A stretch of 64,000 nucleotides of DNA from Halosimplex halobium (GTDB lineage Archaea; Halobacteriota; Halobacteria; Halobacteriales; Haloarculaceae). Made by a program: the position numbers and the translations under genes. The stretch is from assembly GCF_051414055.1 (NCBI RefSeq), contig NZ_JBLKNX010000005.1, positions 62,001-126,000 of the forward strand, in the 5' to 3' direction. Of this stretch, positions 34,550 through 42,416 are shown piece by piece (position 1 is the stretch's first letter; the number at the start of each line of letters is the position of its first letter). The notes below the pieces were generated by a model. It searched no databases and was not told the DNA's origin. It saw only the letters and a list, made by a program, of their open reading frames with translations.

Positions 34550-36040
34550 ATGCAACAGCAGCGCCGGAGCGGCGTGTTCCTGCATCTCACCTCCCTGCCG
34601 GGGCCCCACGGGGTCGGCGACCTCGGCGCGGGGGCGCGGGCATTCCTCGACTTTCTGGAGCGGGCCGACCAGTCGCTGTGGCAGTTCTGCCCCGTCGGCC
34701 CCACCTCGGCGGCGTACGGCCACTCGCCGTACGGTTCCCCGTCGGCGTTCGCCGGCAACCCGCTGCTGGTCGACCTGACCGACCTCGCCGACCGGGGCTA
34801 TCTCGACGAGTCGGCCCTCGACGGCCCCGAGGGCGCCGAGCCCGGGCGCGTGAACTACGAGGCGGTCGCACCGTTCAAGCGCGAGCGACTGCGGGAAGCC
34901 TACGAAACCTTCGCCGCGGAGGCCCCCGAGGACAAGCGGGCCGACTTCGCGGCGTTCCGCGAGCGCGAGTCGGCGTGGCTCGACGACTACGCGCTGTACG
35001 CGGCGCTGAAAGACGCCCACGGCGACGCGCCGTGGACCGACTGGCCCGCGGACCTGGCCGGCCGGGACGCCGACGCGCTGGCAGCCGCGCGGGAGACCCA
35101 CGCGGAGGCGGTCGAGTACCACGCGTTCGTCCAGTGGGTCTTCGACGAGCAGTGGCGCGAGTTGCGCGCGGCGGCGGCCGACCGCGGCGTCGACCTCGTC
35201 GGCGACCTCCCCATCTACGTCGCGCTCGACTCGGCGGACGTGTGGGCCAACCAGGAGGCCTTCCGGCTGGACGCGGATGGCCGACCGACGGCCGTCGCGG
35301 GCGTCCCGCCGAACCCGGGCGACGACGGCCAGCGCTGGGGTAACCCCGTCTACGACTGGGACCGCCTGCACGAGACCGACTACGCGTGGTGGCGCCGCCG
35401 GCTCTCGCGGCTGCTCGACCTCGTCGACCTCGCCCGCATCGACCACTTCAAGGCGTTCGACGAGTACTGGGCGATCCCGGCCGACGCCGACGACCCCGCC
35501 GCCGGCGAGTGGCGGCCCGGGCCCGGCGCCGACTTCTTCGAGACGATGCGCGACCACCTCGGCGGCCTCCCGTTCGTCGTCGAGGACCTGGGCTTCCTCG
35601 ACGAGAGCATGGTCGCCCTGCGGGACCGCTTCGGGTTCCCCGGGATGCGGGTACCCCACTACGCCGACTGGTGCGCCGAGACCGACCGGTACAAGCCGAC
35701 GAGCTACCCCCGCCAGTCCGTCGGCTACACCTCGACCCACGACACGGACACCGCGGTCGGCTGGTACGAGTCGCTGTCCGCCGAGCAGCGGGACTGTCTC
35801 CACTACGCGCTGGCGACCGACGGCGAGCGGATCGCCTGGGACCTGATCGAGGCCGTCTGGGACTCCGACGCGGCGCTGGCGCTGACGACCGTGCCGGACC
35901 TGCTCGAACTCGGGACCGAGGCGCGGTTCAACGTCCCCGGCACCGCCGAGGGCAACTGGCGCTGGCGGGTCACCGCCGACCAGCTGGACCCCGATGTGGC
36001 CGACGAACTCGCCGGTATCACCGCGGCGACGCTGCGGTAG
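34550..36040 (+). CDS. malQ: 4-alpha-glucanotransferase (amylomaltase, GH77), 496 aa
   Basis: GH77 disproportionating enzyme. The N-terminus GVFLHLTSLPGPHGVGDLG and WQFCPVGPTSAAYGHSPYG are family signatures. Catalytic residues: nucleophile Asp in RIDHFKAFDEYW (about 297), acid/base Glu in FVVEDLGFL (about 344), and Asp in STHDTDT (about 397). It moves alpha-1,4-glucan segments between chains and releases glucose. The start at 34550 (MQQQRRSG) was chosen over an upstream ATG at 34499 because family members begin here. It belongs to the alpha-glucan gene cluster. Confidence 0.95.
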   Translation: MQQQRRSGVFLHLTSLPGPHGVGDLGAGARAFLDFLERADQSLWQFCPVGPTSAAYGHSPYGSPSAFAGNPLLVDLTDLADRGYLDESALDGPEGAEPGRVNYEAVAPFKRERLREAYETFAAEAPEDKRADFAAFRERESAWLDDYALYAALKDAHGDAPWTDWPADLAGRDADALAAARETHAEAVEYHAFVQWVFDEQWRELRAAAADRGVDLVGDLPIYVALDSADVWANQEAFRLDADGRPTAVAGVPPNPGDDGQRWGNPVYDWDRLHETDYAWWRRRLSRLLDLVDLARIDHFKAFDEYWAIPADADDPAAGEWRPGPGADFFETMRDHLGGLPFVVEDLGFLDESMVALRDRFGFPGMRVPHYADWCAETDRYKPTSYPRQSVGYTSTHDTDTAVGWYESLSAEQRDCLHYALATDGERIAWDLIEAVWDSDAALALTTVPDLLELGTEARFNVPGTAEGNWRWRVTADQLDPDVADELAGITAATLR

Positions 36041-36159
36041 CCCTCGCCGTCCGTTGGGCGGACACGACACTCTCCGTCCGCGGCGGCGCGACCGTCACCG
36101 AACGGGGAGAGACGTACCGCTGGCGGAACCGATACGGTTACCGCTCCGGAGGCTCCGAT

Positions 36160-36858
36160 ATGGACCCGACGCTTCACGACTCGCTGGACCGTCAGGTCGC
36201 GCTCGTCACCGGCGGGAACCGCGGTATCGGCCGTGAGATCGTCAGCGGCCTCCTCGACCACGGGGCGACGGTGTTCGCGGGCGTCCGCGACCCCGACGCG
36301 GACGTGCCCACGGGCGCGACGCCGGTCGAACTCGACCTGACCGACGAACAGTCGCTGGTCACCGCCGTCGAGGAAGTCGTCGCGAGGGCCGGTCGGCTCG
36401 ACGCGCTCGTCAACAACGCGGGCGTCGGCGGGACGGGGTCGGGTGTAGCCGACCTCGACACCGACGCGTTCGACGCCGTCCTCGACGTGAACCTGCGGGG
36501 TGCGACGCTGCTGGCCCGCGAGGCGTTGCCCCACCTGCTCGACGCCGGGGGCGGTCGCGTCGTCAACCTCTCGTCGGGTGTCGGGATCCTCTCCGACCCA
36601 ATCGAGGAGGGGATGCCCGCCTACCGCGTCTCGAAGGCAGGGATCAACGCCTTGACGGTCTCGCTGGACCGGACATACGGGTCGGAAGGGCTGATCGCAA
36701 ACTCCGCCGACCCGGGGTGGGTCGCGACCGAGATGGGCGGGTCGGAGGCGCCCCGCGACCCCGCCGAGGGCGCCGAGACGCCCGTCTGGCTCGCCCGGTT
36801 CGCGCCCGGCTCGCCGTCGGGGCTGTTCTGGAAGGACCGCGAGGTCATCGAGTTCTGA
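36160..36858 (+). CDS. Short-chain dehydrogenase/reductase, 232 aa
   Basis: Classical SDR. TGGNRGIG (about residues 18-25) binds the cofactor, LVNNAGVGG is the NNAG motif, and the catalytic Ser in NLSSGVG and Tyr-Lys in YRVSK (about 152-156) are intact. The C-terminus PSGLFWKDREVIEF resembles carbonyl-reductase-like plant and bacterial SDRs, which often reduce quinones or ketones with NADPH. It lies 119 bp after malQ on the same strand; functional linkage is unproven. Confidence 0.9.
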   Translation: MDPTLHDSLDRQVALVTGGNRGIGREIVSGLLDHGATVFAGVRDPDADVPTGATPVELDLTDEQSLVTAVEEVVARAGRLDALVNNAGVGGTGSGVADLDTDAFDAVLDVNLRGATLLAREALPHLLDAGGGRVVNLSSGVGILSDPIEEGMPAYRVSKAGINALTVSLDRTYGSEGLIANSADPGWVATEMGGSEAPRDPAEGAETPVWLARFAPGSPSGLFWKDREVIEF

Positions 36859-36947
36859 GCCGCAGGCCGTGAACCGCTGGAGTCGTTCCGCAGTATAGCG
36901 TCGGCCGATCCCTCCGGTCGACCGCCGCTACCACCCGTCCAGGACTC

Positions 36948-37274
36948 TCAATCAGCGAGTGGTCCCTCGCTCGCGTCAGCGGTGGACGACGCGGCCGTCG
37001 CGGTCGCCGGGCGGTCGACCGGTTCGGCGGTCACGGAGCCGACACTGCGGACCGTGACCTCGTACCCGCAGTACTCGAACCGCACCGTCACCGGGGCCAG
37101 CTTCCCCCCACTCGATCCGAACAGGTCGTTGAGCGCCTGCGGGTCGACGGCGTCGGCCAGCGGCGGCAGGTCGACGGGGTCGACCCGCTCGGCGGCCGCG
37201 ACTGTTTCGAGCACGGAGAGGACTGTCGTACTGGCGTCGTCTTCCATGTGCGCGTAGATTCTGCCGGGGGTCAT
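36948..37274 (-). CDS. HalOD1 output-domain protein, 108 aa
   Basis: The core SVLETVAAAERVDPVDLPPL, then ADAVDPQALNDLFG and VTVRFEYCGYEVTVRSVG, is the haloarchaeal output domain 1 pattern. The Thr/Ala-rich tail is low complexity. HalOD1 domains are thought to be outputs of haloarchaeal two-component or sensory pathways, acting alone or fused; DNA binding has not been shown. The start is uncertain: 37274 (MTPGRIYAH) or 37247 (MEDDASTT). A second HalOD1 gene is at 56875. Confidence 0.8.
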   Translation of the reverse strand: MTPGRIYAHMEDDASTTVLSVLETVAAAERVDPVDLPPLADAVDPQALNDLFGSSGGKLAPVTVRFEYCGYEVTVRSVGSVTAEPVDRPATATAASSTADASEGPLAD

Positions 37275-37565
37275 AACGTTGCTTGCAGGTTCCCTGCACC
37301 ACCCGGCCGGATACGACCCTGCCGCCTGCCGCCTCCACGCCGGGTGTGTCCGGGTCGAGTGCGCCCGTGGCACCCGATACCGTCGCTCGTGGCCTTCTGA
37401 CGGGGTCTGCCGGTCTGAGTCCTCCGGCCGATCGGAGTCGCTCGGTGGAGGCGCGGCTCTCGGGGGAGTCGGGCTATCGGGAGATTCGATGCTATCGGGA
37501 GAGCCGTGGCTACCGGCCGCGCGACACGCGGTCGTCGCTACGGCGCCGTCGGGGAACGAGGAAAA
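37275..37565. other. Intergenic stretch with short direct repeats
   Basis: This 291-bp gap lies between the HalOD1 and aIF1A genes, both on the minus strand. No credible gene is seen. GCTATCGGGAGA occurs twice (around 37470 and 37491) and a related GGCTACCGG follows near 37509. It presumably contains the HalOD1 promoter, but no clear TATA box was found. Confidence 0.4.
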
Positions 37566-37856
37566 TCAGTCGATGTGGCCTTCGTCGCGCAGCTGGTCGG
37601 CGTCCTGCTCGGAGTAGCGCCACTCGATGTTCGCCTTCTCGTCCTGCCAGTCCCACGGTTCGACGAGGACCACGTCGCCCTCGCTGATCCAGGTTCGGTA
37701 CTTCATCCGGCCGGGGATCCGGCCCATGCGGTCGACGCCGTCCTCGCACTGGACGCGCACGTGGTTGCCGCCGTTGTGCTGTGTGACTACCGCGAACAGT
37801 TCGTCGTCCGAGGGCATCCGGAGGTTCCGACGCCCGCTGTTGTCGCTCTCGCTCAC
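37566..37856 (-). CDS. eif1A: Translation initiation factor aIF1A, 96 aa
   Basis: Homologue of eIF1A/IF1, an S1/OB-fold protein that binds the ribosomal A site. RMPSDDELFAVVTQHNGGNH, then VRVQCEDGVDRMGRIPGRMK, then WISEGDVVLVEPWDWQDEKA are the expected conserved blocks. Start codon is GTG at 37856. Upstream, TTTAAA lies about 28 nt before the start, consistent with a leaderless mRNA. The protein lacks the long C-terminal tail of eukaryotic eIF1A, as in other archaea. Confidence 0.96.
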   Translation of the reverse strand: MSESDNSGRRNLRMPSDDELFAVVTQHNGGNHVRVQCEDGVDRMGRIPGRMKYRTWISEGDVVLVEPWDWQDEKANIEWRYSEQDADQLRDEGHID

Positions 37857-37999
37857 AGGATAGATACGGGCCCGCCACGTTTAAATCACCTGAGTATCGC
37901 GCTACCACGTGCCACGACCGCCGGACGACCGCACAGTCGGGCGGTCCCGTCTCGGTTTTCGGACCGGGCAGGGACGAGTCCAGCTCCGACCGGCCGGAT

Positions 38000-39205
38000 T
38001 CAGACGTGGCGCGCGAGCGTCCGCACCTTCGCGAGGTCGCTCGGGTCGAACGGGTAGAGGTCGAGGTAGTCCCGGAGAGTCAGCTCGTAGCGCTGGAGGC
38101 GGTCGACCTGTTCGTCGGACAGCCTGCCGGCGCTGGTGACGAACCGCCGCTGCTGGCCGGACGTGAAGTCGTAGAGCAGCTCGCCGACCATCCGCTGGAT
38201 CCGCCAGTGCAGGCCCTTCTCGTCGTTCCAGCGGTCCTCGTAGACCGCCAGGCGCTCCCGGGAGGTGTCGCCGCGGTCCAGTGCCGCGAGCGCGACGTTG
38301 GCCGCCATCTCCGCCGACTCCATGCCCGGGCGGATCCCCTCACCGAACAGGGGATTGATGCTCGACACCGCGTCGCCGATAGCCACCAGCCCGTCGGTCG
38401 CGCGCTGGTTGATGGAGTTGTTCGAGACGGCGTCGCCCGCGTGGACCGCTCGAACGGACTCAGCCTCCCACCGCGGGTCGGCGGCGATCCAGTCCTCGAC
38501 GTAGTCGTCGATGGCCCCGTCGTCGGCCGGGGCGTGCGTCGCGTAGAAGTCGTCGATCCAGCAGACGCCCGCCTTGAACGCGTCGTCGCCGGCGGGGAAC
38601 GTCCAGGCGTACCCGCCGGGGGCGTCGTCGTGGTCGAATCTAAATAGCATCGAGTCCAGGTCGTAGCGGCCCTCGACCTCGTACTCCTTGCCGACGCCGT
38701 GCTGGGCCGAGTCGGGGTCGAACATGCCGAGTTGCTTCGCGAGGACGGCCCGCGGGCCGGTCGCGTCGACGACGAGATCCGCCCGGAGGTCGCGCCGTTC
38801 GCCGCCGCGGGTATACTCGACGCCGACGACCCGTCCACCCTCGCGGATCGGTTTCTGGACCCGAGCGTTGGTTCGGATCTCCGCGCCCTCGCGCTCGGCG
38901 TCCTGGCCGAGGAACTCCAGGAACGCGGGGAAGTCGAGGACGTATCCCGGAATCGCCAGCGTCGAACTCGCGCCGGGCGCCTCGAAGACAACGTCCTCGT
39001 TCGCGGCCATCACCACGTCGTCGGGGATCCCGTAGCGGTCGATCACCTGTTGGAAGGTGCCGCCCGTCGACTTGTCGTTGTCCGAGAGGGCGTCGTTGGC
39101 TTCGAGGACGACGACCGAGTACTCGGAGCGGGCGGCGACTTCGCGGGCGAACTGGAGGCCGGCCGGGCCGCCCCCGGCGACCGCCACGTCTGCGTCTGCC
39201 GACAT
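38000..39205 (-). CDS. Geranylgeranyl-reductase-family FAD oxidoreductase, 401 aa
   Basis: FAD-binding motif AGGGPAGLQFAREVA at the N-terminus, ATGPRAVLAKQLG in the middle, and VAIGDAVSSINPLFGEGIRPGMESAEMAA (read from about residue 278) near the C-terminal half are typical of the geranylgeranyl reductase family. Family members saturate isoprenoid chains of archaeal lipids or quinones; some are tryptophan-halogenase-like instead. The neighbouring squalene synthase gene (184 bp away, same strand) supports an isoprenoid role. The exact substrate is not known. Confidence 0.82.
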   Translation of the reverse strand: MSADADVAVAGGGPAGLQFAREVAARSEYSVVVLEANDALSDNDKSTGGTFQQVIDRYGIPDDVVMAANEDVVFEAPGASSTLAIPGYVLDFPAFLEFLGQDAEREGAEIRTNARVQKPIREGGRVVGVEYTRGGERRDLRADLVVDATGPRAVLAKQLGMFDPDSAQHGVGKEYEVEGRYDLDSMLFRFDHDDAPGGYAWTFPAGDDAFKAGVCWIDDFYATHAPADDGAIDDYVEDWIAADPRWEAESVRAVHAGDAVSNNSINQRATDGLVAIGDAVSSINPLFGEGIRPGMESAEMAANVALAALDRGDTSRERLAVYEDRWNDEKGLHWRIQRMVGELLYDFTSGQQRRFVTSAGRLSDEQVDRLQRYELTLRDYLDLYPFDPSDLAKVRTLARHV

Positions 39206-39286
39206 ATCGCGAGCTATCGACCAGCGGGACTAATCCGTTCCGATGTGCGGCGGCGGGGACGCTCGGCGGCGTTCCGGACCGCGAGA

Positions 39287-39362
39287 ACCAGACCGGGCCG
39301 GAGGAGACCGGGCCGGGTCGAACCGGACCGAGCCGAACCGGACCGAGCCGAACCGGACCGGG
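39287..39362. repeat. Short tandem repeat, 15-bp unit
   Basis: GAACCGGACCGAGCC occurs twice plus a 12-nt partial from 39320 onward, preceded by two degenerate 15-mers beginning GACCGGGCCGG. It lies within the 184-bp spacer between the squalene synthase and reductase genes. A period of 15 keeps any frame open, so antisense frames here are artefacts. Confidence 0.75.
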
Positions 39363-39389
39363 GTTCGGGGACCCTCGGCGGCCGCGGGG

Positions 39390-40433
39390 TCAGTACTCGT
39401 CGAGCGGTTGCTGGCGGATCTTCGAGCGGAGTTCGGCGACCGAGGGGTCGTCGTCGCCGGAGAACATCGCGAACAGCGTCGTCACCTCCGAGCGGGAGAC
39501 CTTCACGTCGCCCTCCTCGATCACGTCCTCGGGGCGCTCCTCGAGTTCCCGCAGCGTGCCGACGGCCAGCAGGAATGGGATCGCCCACGCCGAGAGGGTG
39601 TTGCCGCGGATCTCGGGCATGGCCTCCAGCCAGGTCTGTGCGCCGTCGAGGTACCCCTCGGCGCGGTCGACGACCCGGCGGATGACGGGGACGAACTCCT
39701 CGCCGTCCTCCTCGCGGATGTCCTCCGTGTCGAGTTCCTGGTCCTCGAGCAGTTCCTGGGGGATGTAGACGTTGTTCTCCTCCTCGAAGTCGGTGGCCAC
39801 GTCCTTCGAGACGTTGACCAGCTGGAGCAGCATCGCGAACGAGCGGGCGTTGTTCTGGAGCGTCTCGCTGACGGAGTCGTCGACGTTGCGCGAGAGCAGG
39901 CCCGTCACGAGCGTCCCGACGGTCCCGGCGGCGTACCAGCAGTACTCCTCCAGTTCGCCGAACGTCTGGAGCCGGAGCCCGCCCTGCTCGGCGTACCGTT
40001 CGACGAACATCGCCATGCCGCTGACGAGCTCGCGCACCGGCGGCCGGATGGCGGCCTTCGATTCGTCGTCGAGGCCGTCGAACGCGCGGAACACCCGCGG
40101 CGACTGGGCGACGACCTCCCAGTCGGCGTCGGGGCTCTCGGGGATCCACTCGTCGACCGCGGCCCTGAACTCCGCGACGGTGGCGTCGTCGTCGGGGTCG
40201 AGCACCCGGTTGTACAGGTCGAGGAGGGTCCGCTGTTCGGCCGGCGGGATGTGCCCCGCGTCCTCGACGGTGTCCGCGATCCGGCAGAGGAGGTAGCCGA
40301 CACAGATATCGCGCGACATCGGCTCGTCGAGCTCCGCGACCGTCAGCGCGAACGTCCGCGACACGTCCTGGACGGCGTCGTAACAGTAGTCGAGGTCGTC
40401 CTGAAACACCCCTTCGGTCTGGTTCCGTGACAT
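39390..40433 (-). CDS. Squalene synthase (squalene/phytoene synthase family), 347 aa
   Basis: Trans-isoprenyl diphosphate synthase of the head-to-head type. SRTFALTVAELDEPM and LLCRIADTVEDAG supply the first Asp-rich site; DTVED is the squalene-synthase form, while phytoene synthases usually read DxxVD. The second site is in LVNVSKDVATDFEE (about residue 205-218). It condenses two farnesyl diphosphates to squalene, a major haloarchaeal neutral lipid. Phytoene synthase is the alternative, but the motif favours squalene. The start was set at 40433 (MSRNQTEG). Confidence 0.85.
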   Translation of the reverse strand: MSRNQTEGVFQDDLDYCYDAVQDVSRTFALTVAELDEPMSRDICVGYLLCRIADTVEDAGHIPPAEQRTLLDLYNRVLDPDDDATVAEFRAAVDEWIPESPDADWEVVAQSPRVFRAFDGLDDESKAAIRPPVRELVSGMAMFVERYAEQGGLRLQTFGELEEYCWYAAGTVGTLVTGLLSRNVDDSVSETLQNNARSFAMLLQLVNVSKDVATDFEEENNVYIPQELLEDQELDTEDIREEDGEEFVPVIRRVVDRAEGYLDGAQTWLEAMPEIRGNTLSAWAIPFLLAVGTLRELEERPEDVIEEGDVKVSRSEVTTLFAMFSGDDDPSVAELRSKIRQQPLDEY

Positions 40434-40694
40434 TCCCGATACCACCCCTTAAGATTCCACAAGTAAAAAGTTCGCCGACTGTTCGCCCGGACGGGGGACG
40501 GGGGATTCGCACCCCGGGCAGCCGGAGCGTGCCCGCTCGCGTGACCTCCGACCATCACCGAACTAACTGCACGGTGTCACTTCCGGCGGGCGACCGCGCC
40601 GACCCGGCCCGCCGATCCCCCTCCCTCTCCCCCGGCCTGGGAACACGAACCACGGGAAAGAAAGGCTTTTTCGGGAGTACTCCAAGGCCCGGAT

Positions 40695-41000
40695 ATGGGT
40701 CGTTCGGCGAGACGCTTCCGACGGCAGTTGCGGTCGACCAGCCCGTGGCTCGTCATGGCCGCGGTGGTCTACGCGGTGCTGTTCGGCGCGGGGCTGGCCG
40801 CCATGGCCGCGTACTACGATGCGGACGTGGTCGCGGCGGTCACCGGCTCGGTCGGCGGCTGGGTCTTCCTGGCCTCGGTCGGCGTGCTCGCGACCTTCGC
40901 GGGCGAGCGCCTCCGGGAGTACGCCCGCCCGAACTTCGAGCCCGGTCAGCCCCGCGACGAGTACCTCGACTCGACCGCCCGCTGGTTCGACGACGACTGA
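40695..41000 (+). CDS. Small two-helix membrane protein, hypothetical, 101 aa
   Basis: A basic N-terminus (MGRSARRFRRQLRS) precedes two hydrophobic helices, PWLVMAAVVYAVLFGAGLAA and VGGWVFLASVGVLATFAG. The C-terminus is acidic (DEYLDSTARWFDDD). The positive-inside rule suggests both ends face the cytoplasm. No named family. The 261-bp upstream gap shows nothing else except a GC-rich hairpin-like stretch near 40490-40515. Confidence 0.65.
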   Translation: MGRSARRFRRQLRSTSPWLVMAAVVYAVLFGAGLAAMAAYYDADVVAAVTGSVGGWVFLASVGVLATFAGERLREYARPNFEPGQPRDEYLDSTARWFDDD

Positions 41001-41055
41001 CCGGCGGGATATCATCCGCCGGCGGACGCTCCTTCACCGCCGTCAGCCGACATCC

Positions 41056-42276
41056 TCACCGCCCAGCCACGTCGCTGTCCGAGGGGCCCGGGCCGCCGAG
41101 GTCGGCGACGAACCCGTCGAGCGCCTCGGCGTCGTCCGCGCCGGGTAGCGCCTCCTCGGCGGTGCGACAGGGCTCGTCGACGCCGAGTCGCTCGCAGACC
41201 GCGTCGGCCGTCGCCTCGGCCATCAGCCGGTAGGTGGTCAGCTTCCCGCCGACGACCGACAGGAGGTTCCCGACCCCCTCGTCAGCGTGGTCGAGCAGGA
41301 AGAACCCGCGCGAGATGCCCCGGCCGCCGCGGTCGGCCTCGTCGGGCTCGTACAGCGGGCGCACGCCCCACCACTCGCGGACGTGGGCGGCGTCGGAAAG
41401 CGGCGGGCACATCGCCGCGCACTCCTCGCGGACGCGCTCGCGCTCCCAGTCGGCCCGCTCGTAGTCGTCGGGGTCGTCGACCGCGACGCTCGTCGTCCCG
41501 AGCACCGCCTCGCGCTCGTGGGGAACGACGATGTCGCCGTCGCCCGGCTCGCGCGAGCGGTTGAGGACCGTCCCGAGGTCGGGATAGTCGACCGACACCA
41601 TGAGCCCGCGGGTGGGCCGCATCGCCACGGTCGCGCCCGCCATCGCCGCGAGTTCGCCGGCCCACGCGCCCGTCGCGTTGACGACCACCTCCGGGCGGAC
41701 CGTCTCGCCGAGCGCGCCGCCGACCGCGACGCCGGCCACCTCGCCGTCGTCGACCCGGATCCCCTCGACGGGCGAGTCGTAGTGGACCGAGGCGCCGCGG
41801 TCTGCGGCGTCGCGGGCGTTCGCGGCCACGAGCCGCGACGGCGAGACGACGGCGTCCGGGACGCGCATCGCCCGTTCGACCGTCTCGGAGAGTTCGGGGA
41901 CGGCGGCTCGCGCCTCGTCGCCGTCGAGGGTCTCGACGGGGATCCCGACCGCCTCACAGGCGTCGCGCTTGGCGTCGAAGTAGTCGGGGTCGTCCGCCGC
42001 GAGCTGGACGAACAGGCCGCCGGTGTCCGCGACGGCCGCGCCCGCGATGTCCCGGAGGACGCGGTTCTCCGCGATGCACTCCTCGGCGCCGGTCTCGTCG
42101 GCCTCGGCGTAGCGCGCGCCGCTGTGGAGCAGGCCGTGCGAGCGGCCGGTCGTCCCGTCCGCGAGGCCGCCGCGGTCGACGAGCGTCACGTCGCACCCGC
42201 GCAGCGCGAGGTCGCGCGCGACGCCCGCACCGGTCGCCCCGCCGCCGACCACGAGGACCGTCGTGTCTATCGCCAT
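41056..42276 (-). CDS. GlpA-like FAD-dependent glycerol-3-phosphate dehydrogenase, 406 aa
   Basis: DAO-fold oxidoreductase. VLVVGGGATGAGVARDLALRG binds FAD (about residues 6-26); DGTTGRSHGLLHSGARYA and a C-terminal GNLLSVVGGKLTTYRLMAE are GlpA/GlpD signatures. It would oxidise glycerol-3-phosphate to dihydroxyacetone phosphate. It is shorter than canonical GlpA: the C-terminal cysteine-rich domain is missing, and no glpB, glpC or glpK gene adjoins. It may therefore be a soluble variant or act on another substrate. Start chosen at 42276 (MAIDTTVL). Confidence 0.8.
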   Translation of the reverse strand: MAIDTTVLVVGGGATGAGVARDLALRGCDVTLVDRGGLADGTTGRSHGLLHSGARYAEADETGAEECIAENRVLRDIAGAAVADTGGLFVQLAADDPDYFDAKRDACEAVGIPVETLDGDEARAAVPELSETVERAMRVPDAVVSPSRLVAANARDAADRGASVHYDSPVEGIRVDDGEVAGVAVGGALGETVRPEVVVNATGAWAGELAAMAGATVAMRPTRGLMVSVDYPDLGTVLNRSREPGDGDIVVPHEREAVLGTTSVAVDDPDDYERADWERERVREECAAMCPPLSDAAHVREWWGVRPLYEPDEADRGGRGISRGFFLLDHADEGVGNLLSVVGGKLTTYRLMAEATADAVCERLGVDEPCRTAEEALPGADDAEALDGFVADLGGPGPSDSDVAGR

Positions 42277-42416
42277 ACCGATCCCTGGGGTCGGAGACGG
42301 ATGTGGGTGCCGACGAGGGGATGACCGAGTCATCGCCCGCCCTCGCGAGTCCGCGAAACCCCGTCGCCGTGGGGGAACAGTGATTACGCCGGCGGACGCA
42401 CGTCCGCCAACAGTCG

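Noticed and set aside
37283..37687. Plus-strand frame opposite aIF1A and its spacer
   Set aside because: It overlaps the certain aIF1A gene in antisense, is low in acidic residues for a haloarchaeal protein, and shows no recognisable domain.
40490..40560. tRNA-like T-arm on the minus strand (GGGTGCGAATCCC)
   Set aside because: No anticodon arm, D-arm or matching acceptor stem could be found around it, so it is not a tRNA gene. A tRNA remnant or attachment site cannot be supported either.
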